Source: Streptomyces sp. man185 (GTDB lineage Bacteria; Actinomycetota; Actinomycetes; Streptomycetales; Streptomycetaceae). Taken from it: 55,975 bases of DNA. Shown here one piece after another: positions 8,598 through 17,571 of this stretch. A program made the translations under genes and the position numbers. Positions within the stretch are counted from its first letter, which is position 1. The number at the start of each line of letters is the position of its first letter. Where the stretch lies: assembly GCA_002551355.1 (NCBI GenBank), contig NTHE01000054.1, forward strand, positions 1 through 55,975. The letters are read 5' to 3'. The notes beneath the pieces are model-generated. The model saw nothing but the letters and a program-made list of their open reading frames with translations, did no database searches and was not told the DNA's origin.

Positions 8598-8616
8598 ACC
8601 CGGGTCCGGAAGGCGA

Positions 8617-8630
8617 ACGGGTATACCCGT
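8617..8630. promoter_or_regulatory. perfect 14-bp palindrome ACGGGTATACCCGT
   Basis: A perfect palindrome stands in the 162-bp gap upstream of the amidohydrolase gene, about 105 bp before its start. It could be an operator. I found no second copy, so no regulator can be assigned. Confidence 0.4.
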
Positions 8631-8736
8631 AACCACCCTGCGTCACACGTCCTCACCCGAACTTTGTTCGCCTGAGCGGCTGAAGTTTTGTTGATCTGTG
8701 GCCAGTTGAGGGGGCAAGGGGCCTACGCTTCATAGG

Positions 8737-9981
8737 GTGAACCAGTTGAAGTCCCGCGCCTCCCGCCCCCACCACCCGGCCGGCCAGCCCGGGGGAGGTG
8801 CGCTGCCCGGCAGGCTCTCCGACGAGCTCCGCGCCGAGCTGATCGCCTTCCGCCGCGATCTGCACATGCACCCCGAGCTCGGCAACCAGGAGTTCCGCAC
8901 CACCGCCGCCATCAAGGACCGGCTGGAGAAGGCCGGGCTGAAGCCCAAGGTCCTCGCGGTGGGGACCGGGCTCATGTGCGACGTGGGGGAGTGGGACGGG
9001 GTGACGCCCATGCTGGCGTTGCGGGCGGACATCGACGCGCTGCCGATCCCGGACACCAAGGCCGGCGTGCCCTACCGGTCCACCGTGCCCGACCGGGCGC
9101 ACGCCTGCGGGCACGACGTGCACACCACCACCGTCCTCGGCGCGGGCCTCGTGCTGGCCGATCTCGACCGTCAGGGGCTGCTGCCCAACGCCGTGCGGCT
9201 GATCTTCCAGCCCGCCGAGGAGGTCCTGCCCGGCGGCGCGGTCGACGCGATCGAGTCCGGGGTGCTGGAGGGCGTCGGCCGGATCATCGGCGTGCACTGC
9301 GACCCGAAGGTGGACGTCGGGCGGATCGGGCTGCGGATCGGGGCCATCACCTCGGCCTGCGACCGGCTGGAGATCACGCTCGACGGGCCCGGCGGGCACA
9401 CCGCCCGCCCCCACCTGACCACCGACCTCGTCACCGCCGCCGCCCGGATCGCCGTCGACGTGCCCGCGCTGCTCGCCCGCCGGGTCGACGCCCGCTCCGG
9501 GCTCGCGCTGACCTGGGGGCGGCTGGAGACCGGCCACGCCCCCAACGTCATCCCGCAGCACGCCGAGCTGTCCGGCACCGTCCGCTGCCTGAACCTGGAC
9601 GCCTGGCGCGACGCCCCCGACCTGGTGCACGCCGCCGTGGACGAGGTGGCCGGAATGCACCGGGCCAAGACCGTCATCAACTACGTACGGGGTGTGCCGC
9701 CCGTGGTGAACGACGCCGAGTCCATCGGCCTGCTGGACGCCGCGATGGCCGAGCGCCGCGGATCGTATGCGATCGAGGACACCGAGCAGAGCCTCGGCGG
9801 CGAGGACTTCTCCTGGTACCTGGAGCAGGTGCCCGGCGCGATGGCCCGCCTCGGCGTCCGGACCCCGGGCGACACGCGCGGGCTCGACCTGCACCGCGGC
9901 AACTTCGACGTGGACGAAGAGGCCATCACCGTGGGGGTCGAGCTGTTCACCGCCTCGGCGCTGCTCGACGGGAACCGTTAG
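8737..9981 (+). CDS. M20D family amidohydrolase
   Basis: This 414-residue metallopeptidase-family protein belongs with bacterial N-acyl-amino-acid amidohydrolases (IAA-amino acid hydrolase or hippuricase type). Metal and catalytic motifs are ACGHDVHTTT (about residue 125), FQPAEE (about 155), the dimerisation-domain DGPGGHTARP, and a C-terminal HRGNFDVDE supplying the last His ligand. The first 30 residues are Pro/Gly-rich and poorly conserved in type. The GTG start has no Shine-Dalgarno; TACGCT lies 13 bp upstream and could be a -10 box for a leaderless message. It is a single-gene unit before the nucleoside transporter genes. The substrate is unknown. Confidence 0.85.
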   Translation: MNQLKSRASRPHHPAGQPGGGALPGRLSDELRAELIAFRRDLHMHPELGNQEFRTTAAIKDRLEKAGLKPKVLAVGTGLMCDVGEWDGVTPMLALRADIDALPIPDTKAGVPYRSTVPDRAHACGHDVHTTTVLGAGLVLADLDRQGLLPNAVRLIFQPAEEVLPGGAVDAIESGVLEGVGRIIGVHCDPKVDVGRIGLRIGAITSACDRLEITLDGPGGHTARPHLTTDLVTAAARIAVDVPALLARRVDARSGLALTWGRLETGHAPNVIPQHAELSGTVRCLNLDAWRDAPDLVHAAVDEVAGMHRAKTVINYVRGVPPVVNDAESIGLLDAAMAERRGSYAIEDTEQSLGGEDFSWYLEQVPGAMARLGVRTPGDTRGLDLHRGNFDVDEEAITVGVELFTASALLDGNR

Positions 9982-10082
9982 CGGAGCGTTGACACGGTCT
10001 TCGTGAGCCGTTCGTGGACCCGCGGGGCCGCTTCTGTTCACGACGATCCGATAACGGCTTCCGTACGTGCTCTTATCTGACA

Positions 10083-10096
10083 TCTACGCGCGTTAC
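10083..10096. promoter_or_regulatory. nucleoside-regulon palindrome, site 1 (binding lipoprotein)
   Basis: TCTACGCGCGTTAC matches 11 of 14 positions of the palindrome TCTACGCGCGTAGA seen at five other nucleoside-gene promoters here. Its right half runs into TACGAT, a plausible -10 box. It lies 60-73 bp upstream of the lipoprotein start. Confidence 0.65.
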
Positions 10097-10155
10097 GATC
10101 GCCGCGAAACCAGCGCCGGAAGAGGCGCTTCGGTCAGGTTTGAAGGAGCCTTCCC

Positions 10156-11205
10156 TTGCGCCGGATCACCAGGATCACCACCGTGGGCATTGCGTCCGCG
10201 GCGCTTGCGCTCAGCGCCACCGCCTGTGGCGGGAAATCATCGTCGGACGCCGGTTCCGACTCGGGCGGCGACAAGGCCGCCATCGCGTACGACATCGGCG
10301 GCCGCGGCGACCAGTCGTTCAACGACGCCGCCTACGCCGGTCTCGCCAAGGCCGAGAAGGACCTCGACGTCCAGGGCAGCGAGGCCGAGCCCTCCGACGG
10401 TGAGGGCGACGCGGACAAGGTCCAGCGCCTCACCGAGCTGGCCCGCTCCGGCAACAACCCGGTGATCGGCGTCGGCTTCGCCTATGCGCCCGCCATCAAG
10501 AAGGTCGCGCCGAAGTTCCCGAAGACCACCTTCGGCATCATCGACGACGCCTCGGTGACCGGCGACAACATCGCCAACATCGTCTTCAACGAGGAGCAGG
10601 GCTCCTACCTCGCCGGCGTCGCCGCCGCCAAGGTCACCAAGTCGAAGACGGTCGGCTTCATCGGCGGTGTCGAGACCCCGCTGATCAAGAAGTTCGAGGC
10701 GGGCTTCATCCAGGGCGTCAAGGACACCGACGCCTCGGTCAACGTGCTTCCGCAGTACCTGACGCAGCCGCCGGACTTCGGTGGCTTCTCCAAGCCCGAC
10801 CTCGGCAAGGCCGCCGCCCAGGGCCAGCTCGACAAGAAGGCCGACGTGGTCTACTCGGCCGCCGGTCTGGCCGGCTCCGGTGCCATCGAGGCCGTCTCCA
10901 AGGCGGGCAAGTGGAACATCGGCGTCGACTCCGACCAGTACAAGCAGAAGGGCCTCGCGGCCTACAAGGAGTCCATCCTGACCTCGGTCACCAAGGACGT
11001 CGAGGACTCGGTGTTCAACCTGATCAAGTCGGTCCAGGACGGCAAGCCGCAGACCGGTGAGATCCGCTACGGCCTCGACAAGGACGGCGTCGGCCTGTCG
11101 ATGTCCAACCCGGCCTTCACCAAGATGACCGAGGTCATCGCGGCCGTCGACAAGGCCAAGCAGGAGATCATCGACGGCAAGATCAAGGTCAAGACCGCTC
11201 CGTAA
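10156..11205 (+). CDS. BMP/PnrA-type nucleoside-binding lipoprotein
   Basis: This 349-residue protein is a substrate-binding lipoprotein of the BMP (Med/PnrA) family. The signal peptide ends in LSATAC, whose Cys at about 23 would be lipidated. The mature part has the family patterns AIAYDIGGRGDQSFND at the N-terminus, GVGFAYAPAI, FGIIDDA and GFIGGVE. Known members bind purine or other nucleosides and feed a two-permease ABC importer, and exactly those parts lie downstream together with cdd. The start is a TTG, supported by GAAGGAG 7 bp upstream. A strong hairpin follows the gene, so it is probably made in excess over the transporter. It carries its own operator-like palindrome. Confidence 0.9.
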   Translation: MRRITRITTVGIASAALALSATACGGKSSSDAGSDSGGDKAAIAYDIGGRGDQSFNDAAYAGLAKAEKDLDVQGSEAEPSDGEGDADKVQRLTELARSGNNPVIGVGFAYAPAIKKVAPKFPKTTFGIIDDASVTGDNIANIVFNEEQGSYLAGVAAAKVTKSKTVGFIGGVETPLIKKFEAGFIQGVKDTDASVNVLPQYLTQPPDFGGFSKPDLGKAAAQGQLDKKADVVYSAAGLAGSGAIEAVSKAGKWNIGVDSDQYKQKGLAAYKESILTSVTKDVEDSVFNLIKSVQDGKPQTGEIRYGLDKDGVGLSMSNPAFTKMTEVIAAVDKAKQEIIDGKIKVKTAP

Positions 11206-11241
11206 GCTCGGCGCCTCCTGCCGAACGGCTGGTTTCCTCCT

Positions 11242-11290
11242 GGCCCTGTCCGTCCCCGCGCCGCACTCCGGCCGGCGGACGGACAGGGCC
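11242..11290 (+). terminator. hairpin terminator after binding lipoprotein gene
   Basis: Perfect 14-bp arms GGCCCTGTCCGTCC and GGACGGACAGGGCC flank a 21-nt loop, 37 bp after the lipoprotein stop. It separates that gene from the transporter operon. The rest of the 326-bp gap (11206-11531) holds the operator at 11430 and the operon promoter, with no ORF I support. Confidence 0.75.
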
Positions 11291-11429
11291 ACGGGCCCAT
11301 GCCCGCCCGACGGCCAGGCCTCCCGCAGCACCCCTCGAAGAAGATCCGCCTCCCGCAGTGCTCTCCCACCCGGCCCGGACCAACGAATCCGGACTGTGAC
11401 GTGCACCCCGTGTTTCACGATTCGGCAGC

Positions 11430-11443
11430 GCTACGCGTGTAGA
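11430..11443. promoter_or_regulatory. nucleoside-regulon palindrome, site 2 (ABC-cdd operon)
   Basis: GCTACGCGTGTAGA matches 12 of 14 positions of TCTACGCGCGTAGA and is about 90 bp upstream of the ATPase gene. The right half overlaps TAGACA, a possible -10 box, with TTCACG upstream as a weak -35. Confidence 0.65.
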
Positions 11444-11531
11444 CAGCCCTCCGGCGCGATAACTTCACCCCGCCCACCAGAGCCCCCCAGCCCCTCCGCC
11501 CCCGCTCCTGTCCGGCCAAGGAGAGTGCGTC

Positions 11532-13087
<1,556 letters not shown>

Positions 13088-13091
<4 letters not shown>

Positions 13092-14206
13092 AGAAATTCG
13101 ACAAGGACCGGCTGATCCTGGGCTTCGCCGGCCCGGTGCTCGCCCTGGTCGTGGCCCTCGCGCTGACGACCGTGGTGCTGCTCGCCTCCGGGCAGAACCC
13201 CTTCGAGCCGTACCGGATCATGTTCGAGTCGGCCAGCTACGTCGACGTGCAGGTCCTGATCGTCAACCAGGCCGGTACGTACTACCTCGCCGCACTCGCG
13301 GTCGCGGTCGGCTTCCGGATGAACCTCTTCAACATCGGCGTCGACGGGCAGTACCGACTCGCCGCCATGATGGCCGCGCTGGTCGGCGCGAGCGTCGACC
13401 TGCCGGGCCCGCTGCACATCGCGCTGATCGTGATCGTCGCCATGCTGGTCGGCGCGTTCTGGTCGGGCATCGCGGGCTTCCTCAAGACCACCCGCGGGGT
13501 GAGCGAGGTCGTCTCGACGATCATGCTCAACTCGATCGCCACCGCGCTGGTCGCCTGGATGATCCTGCCGAAGAACTTCGGCGAGCAGCCGGTCGGCTCC
13601 AACAACCTGACCACCGGTGAGATCCCGGAGTCCGGCTGGTTCCCGGGGCTGCCGATGGGCGACCAGGCCGGTGAGATCTACGGCTTCACCTTCGTCGCCG
13701 CGGGCTGCGGCCTCCTGTACTGGTTCGTGCTGAACCGCACCCGGTTCGGCTTCGACCTGCGCGCCACCGGCGCCAGTGAGAGCGCCGCCCAGGCCTCCGG
13801 CGTGGACGCCAAGAAGATGATCCTCACCTCGATGCTGATCTCCGGAGCGGTCGCGGGCCTGGCCGGCATGCCGACGCTGCTCGGTGACACGCACACCTAC
13901 AGCCTCGACTTCCCCACGGGCATCGGCTTCACCGGCATCACCATCGCGCTGCTGGGCCGGAACAACCCGCTCGGCATCGCCCTCAGCGCCCTGCTGATCG
14001 CGTTCCTGGACAAGTCCTCGGCCTCGCTCGACCAGTACGGGTACGAGAAGGAGATCGCCACGATCATGCAGGGCCTGATCGTGATCTCGGTCGTCGTCTC
14101 CTACGAGCTGGTCCGCCGTTACGGCATCCGCCGCCAGCAGCAGAAGGTCGGCGAGGAACTCGCCGCCGGACACGCCCTCACGACCGAGAAGGAGGCGGCC
14201 CTGTGA
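13088..14206 (+). CDS. nucleoside ABC importer permease 1
   Basis: This 372-residue membrane permease belongs to the BPD_transp_2 (branched-chain/ribose/nucleoside) family and has about eight to ten hydrophobic segments. Family signatures are AVAVGFRMNLFNIGVDGQY, TTRGVSEVVSTIMLN, and the cytoplasmic coupling loop LRATGASESAAQASGVDAKK. It forms the transmembrane channel as a heterodimer with the product of the next gene and is energised by the ATPase upstream. The ATG overlaps the ATPase stop by 4 bp and its own stop overlaps the next GTG by 4 bp, so the operon is tightly coupled. Nucleoside rather than sugar specificity is inferred from the co-transcribed cytidine deaminase. Confidence 0.9.
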
Positions 14207-15468
14207 GCACCAGCAAAACCATCGCCGCAGGCCCCGCCCCCAAGAAGGGCAACGGCCGCCGCAAGCTCTCCCTGCCCGTCGTCCTGCTGATCATCGCGGG
14301 GGCGCTCGCCCTGGTCTCGCTGGTCCGCCTGATCAGCGGCGCCGAGGACATCACCTCGGTCGGCCAGGTCGCCGGCGCCCTGGAACTCGCCGTGCCGATC
14401 GGCCTCGCCGGACTCGGCGGTCTGTGGGCCGAACGCGCGGGCGTCATCAACATCGGCCTCGAAGGCATGATGATCCTCGGCACCTGGTTCGGCGCCTGGG
14501 CCGGGTTCCAGTGGGGCCCGTGGATGGGTGTCCTCTTCGGCATCCTCGGCGGCTGCATCGGCGGCCTGCTGCACGCGGTCATCACCGTCACCTTCGGCGT
14601 GAACCACATCGTCTCCGGTGTGGCCATCAACATCCTCGCCGTCGGCGTCACCCGCTACCTGTCCAACTTCGCCTTCGACGGCATCCAGGGCGGCTCCTCC
14701 AAGCAGTCCCCGCGCATCGACCCGATCGACAAGATCACCATCCCGGGGCTCTCGGACTGGCTCCAGGACCTTCAGCAACACCACTGGTTCCTGATCTCCG
14801 ACATCGCGGGCATCGTCGGCGGCCTGGTCACCGGCCTGTCCCTGCTCACCGTCGTCGCCCTGCTGCTGATCCCCGCCACCTGGTGGATCCTGTGGCGCAC
14901 CCCGTTCGGACTGCGGCTGCGCTCCTGCGGCGAGTCCCCGGTGGCCGCCGAGACCCTCGGCGTCAACGTGTACAAGTACAAGTACATCGCCGTGACCGTC
15001 TCCGGCGGTCTGGCGGGCCTCGGCGGCGCGTTCCTCGCGATCGTCGCGACCGGCATCTACCAGGAGGGCCAGACCGGCGGCCGCGGCTACATCGGTCTCG
15101 CCGCGATGATCTTCGGCAACTGGATGCCGGGCGGCATGGCACTGGGCGCCGGGCTCTTCGGCTTCACCGACAGCCTCAAGCTGCGCGGCGGCGCCGAGAA
15201 CGTCCACGCGATGCTGCTCCTGCTGGCGATCCTGCTGGTCATCGCGGTGTTCTGGCAGCTGTACAAGAAGAAGTACGTCTCCGCGGCGATCGCGGCGGTC
15301 GTCTCGGCGCTGCTGTTCACCTGGTACTTCCTGACCGACCAGGTGCCGAGCCAGTTCGTCGACGCCGCCCCGTACGTCACCACGCTGCTGGTCCTCTCGC
15401 TCTCCGTGCAACGGCTGCGGATGCCCAAGGCGAACGGCGCGTCGTACCGCAAGGGCGAGGGCAAGTGA
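14203..15468 (+). CDS. nucleoside ABC importer permease 2
   Basis: This 421-residue second permease of the same family has about ten hydrophobic segments and a longer C-terminus than permease 1. The motifs AERAGVINIGLEGMMILG and FGVNHIVSGVAINILAVG match the PnrA-system partner permeases, and LRSCGESPVAAETLGVNVYK is the coupling loop. The GTG start overlaps the previous stop (GTGA) and the stop again overlaps the following cdd start (GTGA). It should pair with permease 1 in the inner membrane. Alternative annotation as a simple-sugar permease is possible from sequence alone; the gene context favours nucleosides. Confidence 0.9.
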   Translation: MSTSKTIAAGPAPKKGNGRRKLSLPVVLLIIAGALALVSLVRLISGAEDITSVGQVAGALELAVPIGLAGLGGLWAERAGVINIGLEGMMILGTWFGAWAGFQWGPWMGVLFGILGGCIGGLLHAVITVTFGVNHIVSGVAINILAVGVTRYLSNFAFDGIQGGSSKQSPRIDPIDKITIPGLSDWLQDLQQHHWFLISDIAGIVGGLVTGLSLLTVVALLLIPATWWILWRTPFGLRLRSCGESPVAAETLGVNVYKYKYIAVTVSGGLAGLGGAFLAIVATGIYQEGQTGGRGYIGLAAMIFGNWMPGGMALGAGLFGFTDSLKLRGGAENVHAMLLLLAILLVIAVFWQLYKKKYVSAAIAAVVSALLFTWYFLTDQVPSQFVDAAPYVTTLLVLSLSVQRLRMPKANGASYRKGEGK

Positions 15469-15878
15469 CACCCCCCTCCGCCCCGGCCTTCGGCGACGCC
15501 GACTGGGACGCCCTGCGGGACGCGGCCCGGGACGCCATGTCCCGGGCGTACGCCCCCTACTCGGGCTTCCCGGTCGGCGTCGCCGCCCGGGTGGACGACG
15601 GCCGCACGATCACCGGCTGCAACGTCGAGAACGCCAGCTACGGCCTCTCGCTCTGCGCCGAGTGCGGCCTGGTCTCCACGCTCCACGCCACCGGCGGCGG
15701 CCGGCTGACCCACTTCACCTGCGTGGACGGCACCGGGGCGATCCTGGTGCCGTGCGGCCGGTGTCGGCAGCTCCTGTACGAGTTCGGCGGCCCGGAACTC
15801 CTCCTGGAGACGCCGGACGGCCGCCGTACGCTCGACGAGATGCTGCCGCAGTCGTTCGGCCCGCAGCACCTCGGCTGA
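15465..15878 (+). CDS. cdd: cytidine deaminase
   Basis: This 137-residue enzyme converts cytidine and deoxycytidine to uridine and deoxyuridine. It is the short homotetrameric, zinc-dependent type: the catalytic segment GCNVENASYGLSLCAE supplies the first Cys ligand and the proton-shuttling Glu, and PCGRCRQ supplies two more Cys ligands. The GTG start overlaps the stop of permease 2, making it the last gene of the importer operon, and a strong terminator follows. Coupling to the transporter means imported pyrimidine nucleosides are deaminated at once and passed to the thymidine/pyrimidine phosphorylase encoded next. Confidence 0.93.
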   Translation: MTPPSAPAFGDADWDALRDAARDAMSRAYAPYSGFPVGVAARVDDGRTITGCNVENASYGLSLCAECGLVSTLHATGGGRLTHFTCVDGTGAILVPCGRCRQLLYEFGGPELLLETPDGRRTLDEMLPQSFGPQHLG

Positions 15879-15899
15879 ACCCGTATCCCGCACGATCCG

Positions 15900-15933
15900 G
15901 CGGTGGCCCTTCCCTTACCGGAAGGGCCACCGC
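15900..15933 (+). terminator. hairpin terminator after cdd
   Basis: The 14-bp arms starting GCGGTGGCCCTTCC and ending GGAAGGGCCACCGC surround a 6-nt loop and are followed by a pyrimidine-rich tract (CTCTTCTCTCCCTC). It lies directly ahead of the deoA promoter. Confidence 0.8.
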
Positions 15934-15944
15934 TCTTCTCTCCC

Positions 15945-15958
15945 TCTATGCGCGTAGA
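15945..15958. promoter_or_regulatory. nucleoside-regulon palindrome, site 3 (deoA)
   Basis: TCTATGCGCGTAGA matches 13 of 14 positions; with flanks it reads CTCTA/TAGAG around a 6-bp centre. Its right half forms TAGAGT (15955-15960), a good -10 box, so a bound repressor would block the deoA promoter. Confidence 0.75.
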
Positions 15959-15998
15959 GTCAGTCGCGACTCTTGCGCACCCGGCCGGAAGGACTCCC

Positions 15999-17276
15999 AT
16001 GGACGCCATCTCCGTCATCCGCACCAAGCGGGACCGAGGCGAGCTGACCCCCGAGCAGATCGACTGGGTCATCGACGCCTACACCCGTGGCGATGTCGCC
16101 GACGAGCAGATGTCCGCCCTCTCCATGGCGATCCTGCTCAACGGCATGAACCGCACCGAGATCGCCCGCTGGACCGCCGCGATGATCGCGTCCGGCGAGC
16201 GGATGAACTTCGACTCGCTGTCCCGCCCCACCACCGACAAGCACTCCACGGGCGGCGTCGGCGACAAGATCACTCTGCCGCTCGCCCCGCTGGTCGCCGC
16301 GTGCGGCGCGGCCGTGCCGCAGCTCAGCGGCCGGGGCCTCGGCCACACCGGCGGCACCCTGGACAAGCTGGAGTCGATCCCCGGCTGGCGGGCCCACATC
16401 TCCAACGCGGAGATGCTGAACGTCCTCGACACCACCGGCGCGGTCATCTGCGCCGCCGGTGACGGGCTGGCCCCCGCCGACAAGAAGCTGTACGCGCTGC
16501 GCGACGTCACCGGCACCGTCGAGGCGATCCCGCTGATCGCCAGCTCGATCATGTCCAAGAAGATCGCCGAGGGCACCGGGGCGCTCGTCCTGGACGTCAA
16601 GGTCGGCTCCGGCGCTTTCATGAAGACCATCGAGGACGCCCGCGAACTGGCCTCCACCATGGTCGCGCTGGGCACCGACAGCGGGGTGCGCACGGTCGCC
16701 CTTCTCACCGACATGTCCACCCCGCTGGGCCTCACCGCCGGCAACGCGCTGGAGGTCCGCGAGTCGGTCGAGGTCCTGGCGGGCGGCGGCCCGAGGGACG
16801 TCATCGACCTCACCCTGGCGCTCGCCCGCGAGATGCTGGACGCGGCCGGCCTCAAGGACGCCGACCCCGAGAAGGCGCTCGCCGACGGCTCCGCGATGGA
16901 CGTCTGGCGCCGGATGATCTCCGCCCAGGGAGGCGACCCCGACGCCACGCTCCCCACCGCCCGTGAGCAGCACGTCGTCACCGCCCCCGCCTCCGGCGTC
17001 CTGACCCGCCTGGACGCCTACGACGTCGGCGTCGCCGCCTGGCGCCTCGGCGCGGGCCGCGCCCGCAAGGAGGACCCGGTGCAGGCGGGCGCGGGCGTCG
17101 AGCTCCACGCCAAGCCCGGCGACACGGTCACCGAGGGCCAGCCCCTGATGACGCTGCACACGGACACCCCGGAGAAGTTCGACTACGCCCTGAAGGCCCT
17201 GCCCGAGGCGTACGACATCGCCCCGGCCGGCACGTCGTTCTCGCCGCTGCCGGTGGTGCGGGAACGTATCGCCTGA
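15999..17276 (+). CDS. deoA: thymidine/pyrimidine-nucleoside phosphorylase
   Basis: This 425-residue enzyme cleaves thymidine and deoxyuridine (often also uridine) with phosphate to the free base and (deoxy)ribose-1-phosphate. Conserved segments are STGGVGDKITLPLAPL, the family signature LSGRGLGHTGGTLDKLE, IASSIMSKKIA and VKVGSGAFMK, with a C-terminal barrel-sandwich domain around 330-425. ATG 15999 has GGAAGGA well placed upstream; longer in-frame readings from 15903 would cross the terminator and operator. It stands between a terminator and a strong downstream hairpin, so it is a single-gene unit with its own operator. The product deoxyribose-1-phosphate would feed the mutase and deoC genes further along. 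Confidence 0.93.
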   Translation: MDAISVIRTKRDRGELTPEQIDWVIDAYTRGDVADEQMSALSMAILLNGMNRTEIARWTAAMIASGERMNFDSLSRPTTDKHSTGGVGDKITLPLAPLVAACGAAVPQLSGRGLGHTGGTLDKLESIPGWRAHISNAEMLNVLDTTGAVICAAGDGLAPADKKLYALRDVTGTVEAIPLIASSIMSKKIAEGTGALVLDVKVGSGAFMKTIEDARELASTMVALGTDSGVRTVALLTDMSTPLGLTAGNALEVRESVEVLAGGGPRDVIDLTLALAREMLDAAGLKDADPEKALADGSAMDVWRRMISAQGGDPDATLPTAREQHVVTAPASGVLTRLDAYDVGVAAWRLGAGRARKEDPVQAGAGVELHAKPGDTVTEGQPLMTLHTDTPEKFDYALKALPEAYDIAPAGTSFSPLPVVRERIA

Positions 17277-17300
17277 CCTGCGGTTTCCTCGTACGGGTGA

Positions 17301-17330
17301 ACGGGACCGGTGGACTGCCACCGGTCCCGT
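17301..17330 (+). terminator. hairpin terminator after deoA
   Basis: Perfect 13-bp arms ACGGGACCGGTGG and CCACCGGTCCCGT surround a 4-nt loop, 24 bp after the deoA stop, followed by TC. Confidence 0.85.
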
Positions 17331-17380
17331 TCGGCATGCTGGACCCGGCCCGAGGCGACGCACCGACAGAGGAGACCGCC

Positions 17381-17488
17381 ATGGACCGCACGTACCGGGT
17401 GCTGGAGACGGTCGAGTACGGGCGGGAGCCGACCCTTCCCGAGCCGTTCGGGCCGGTCCTGGACACGGGCGTCCTCCCCTTCGGCTGA
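17381..17488 (+). CDS. 35-residue ORF resembling the C-terminus of Uma2-type proteins
   Basis: The ATG has AGAGGAGA placed about 6 bp upstream, and the frame runs 35 codons with high third-position GC. The peptide reads like the last strand and tail of a Uma2 (DUF820) restriction-endonuclease-like protein: a VLETVEYG strand, then LPEPFGPVLDTGVL. Nothing of the catalytic core lies upstream; a terminator does. It is either a relic of a lost Uma2 gene that kept a ribosome site or a genuine microprotein. I call it a small ORF with low confidence. Confidence 0.35.
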   Translation: MDRTYRVLETVEYGREPTLPEPFGPVLDTGVLPFG

Positions 17489-17497
17489 CACGCGAAC

Positions 17498-17533
17498 GGC
17501 CCGTCGCACGGAAGGTGATCCGTGCGACGGGCC
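17498..17533. terminator. bidirectional hairpin terminator
   Basis: Perfect 15-bp arms beginning GGCCCGTCGCACGGA surround a 6-nt loop. It lies between the small plus-strand ORF and the convergent 3' end of the subtilase gene and can serve both. Confidence 0.8.
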
Positions 17534-17571
17534 GCCGTCATGCGGTGGCGTGAACTACCCGCGAGCGCCCG

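Noticed and set aside
1..8600. Secondary-metabolite gene cluster
   Set aside because: The glycosyltransferase and Kdn genes fit a wall glycopolymer; no polyketide, peptide or terpene synthase genes are present in the window.
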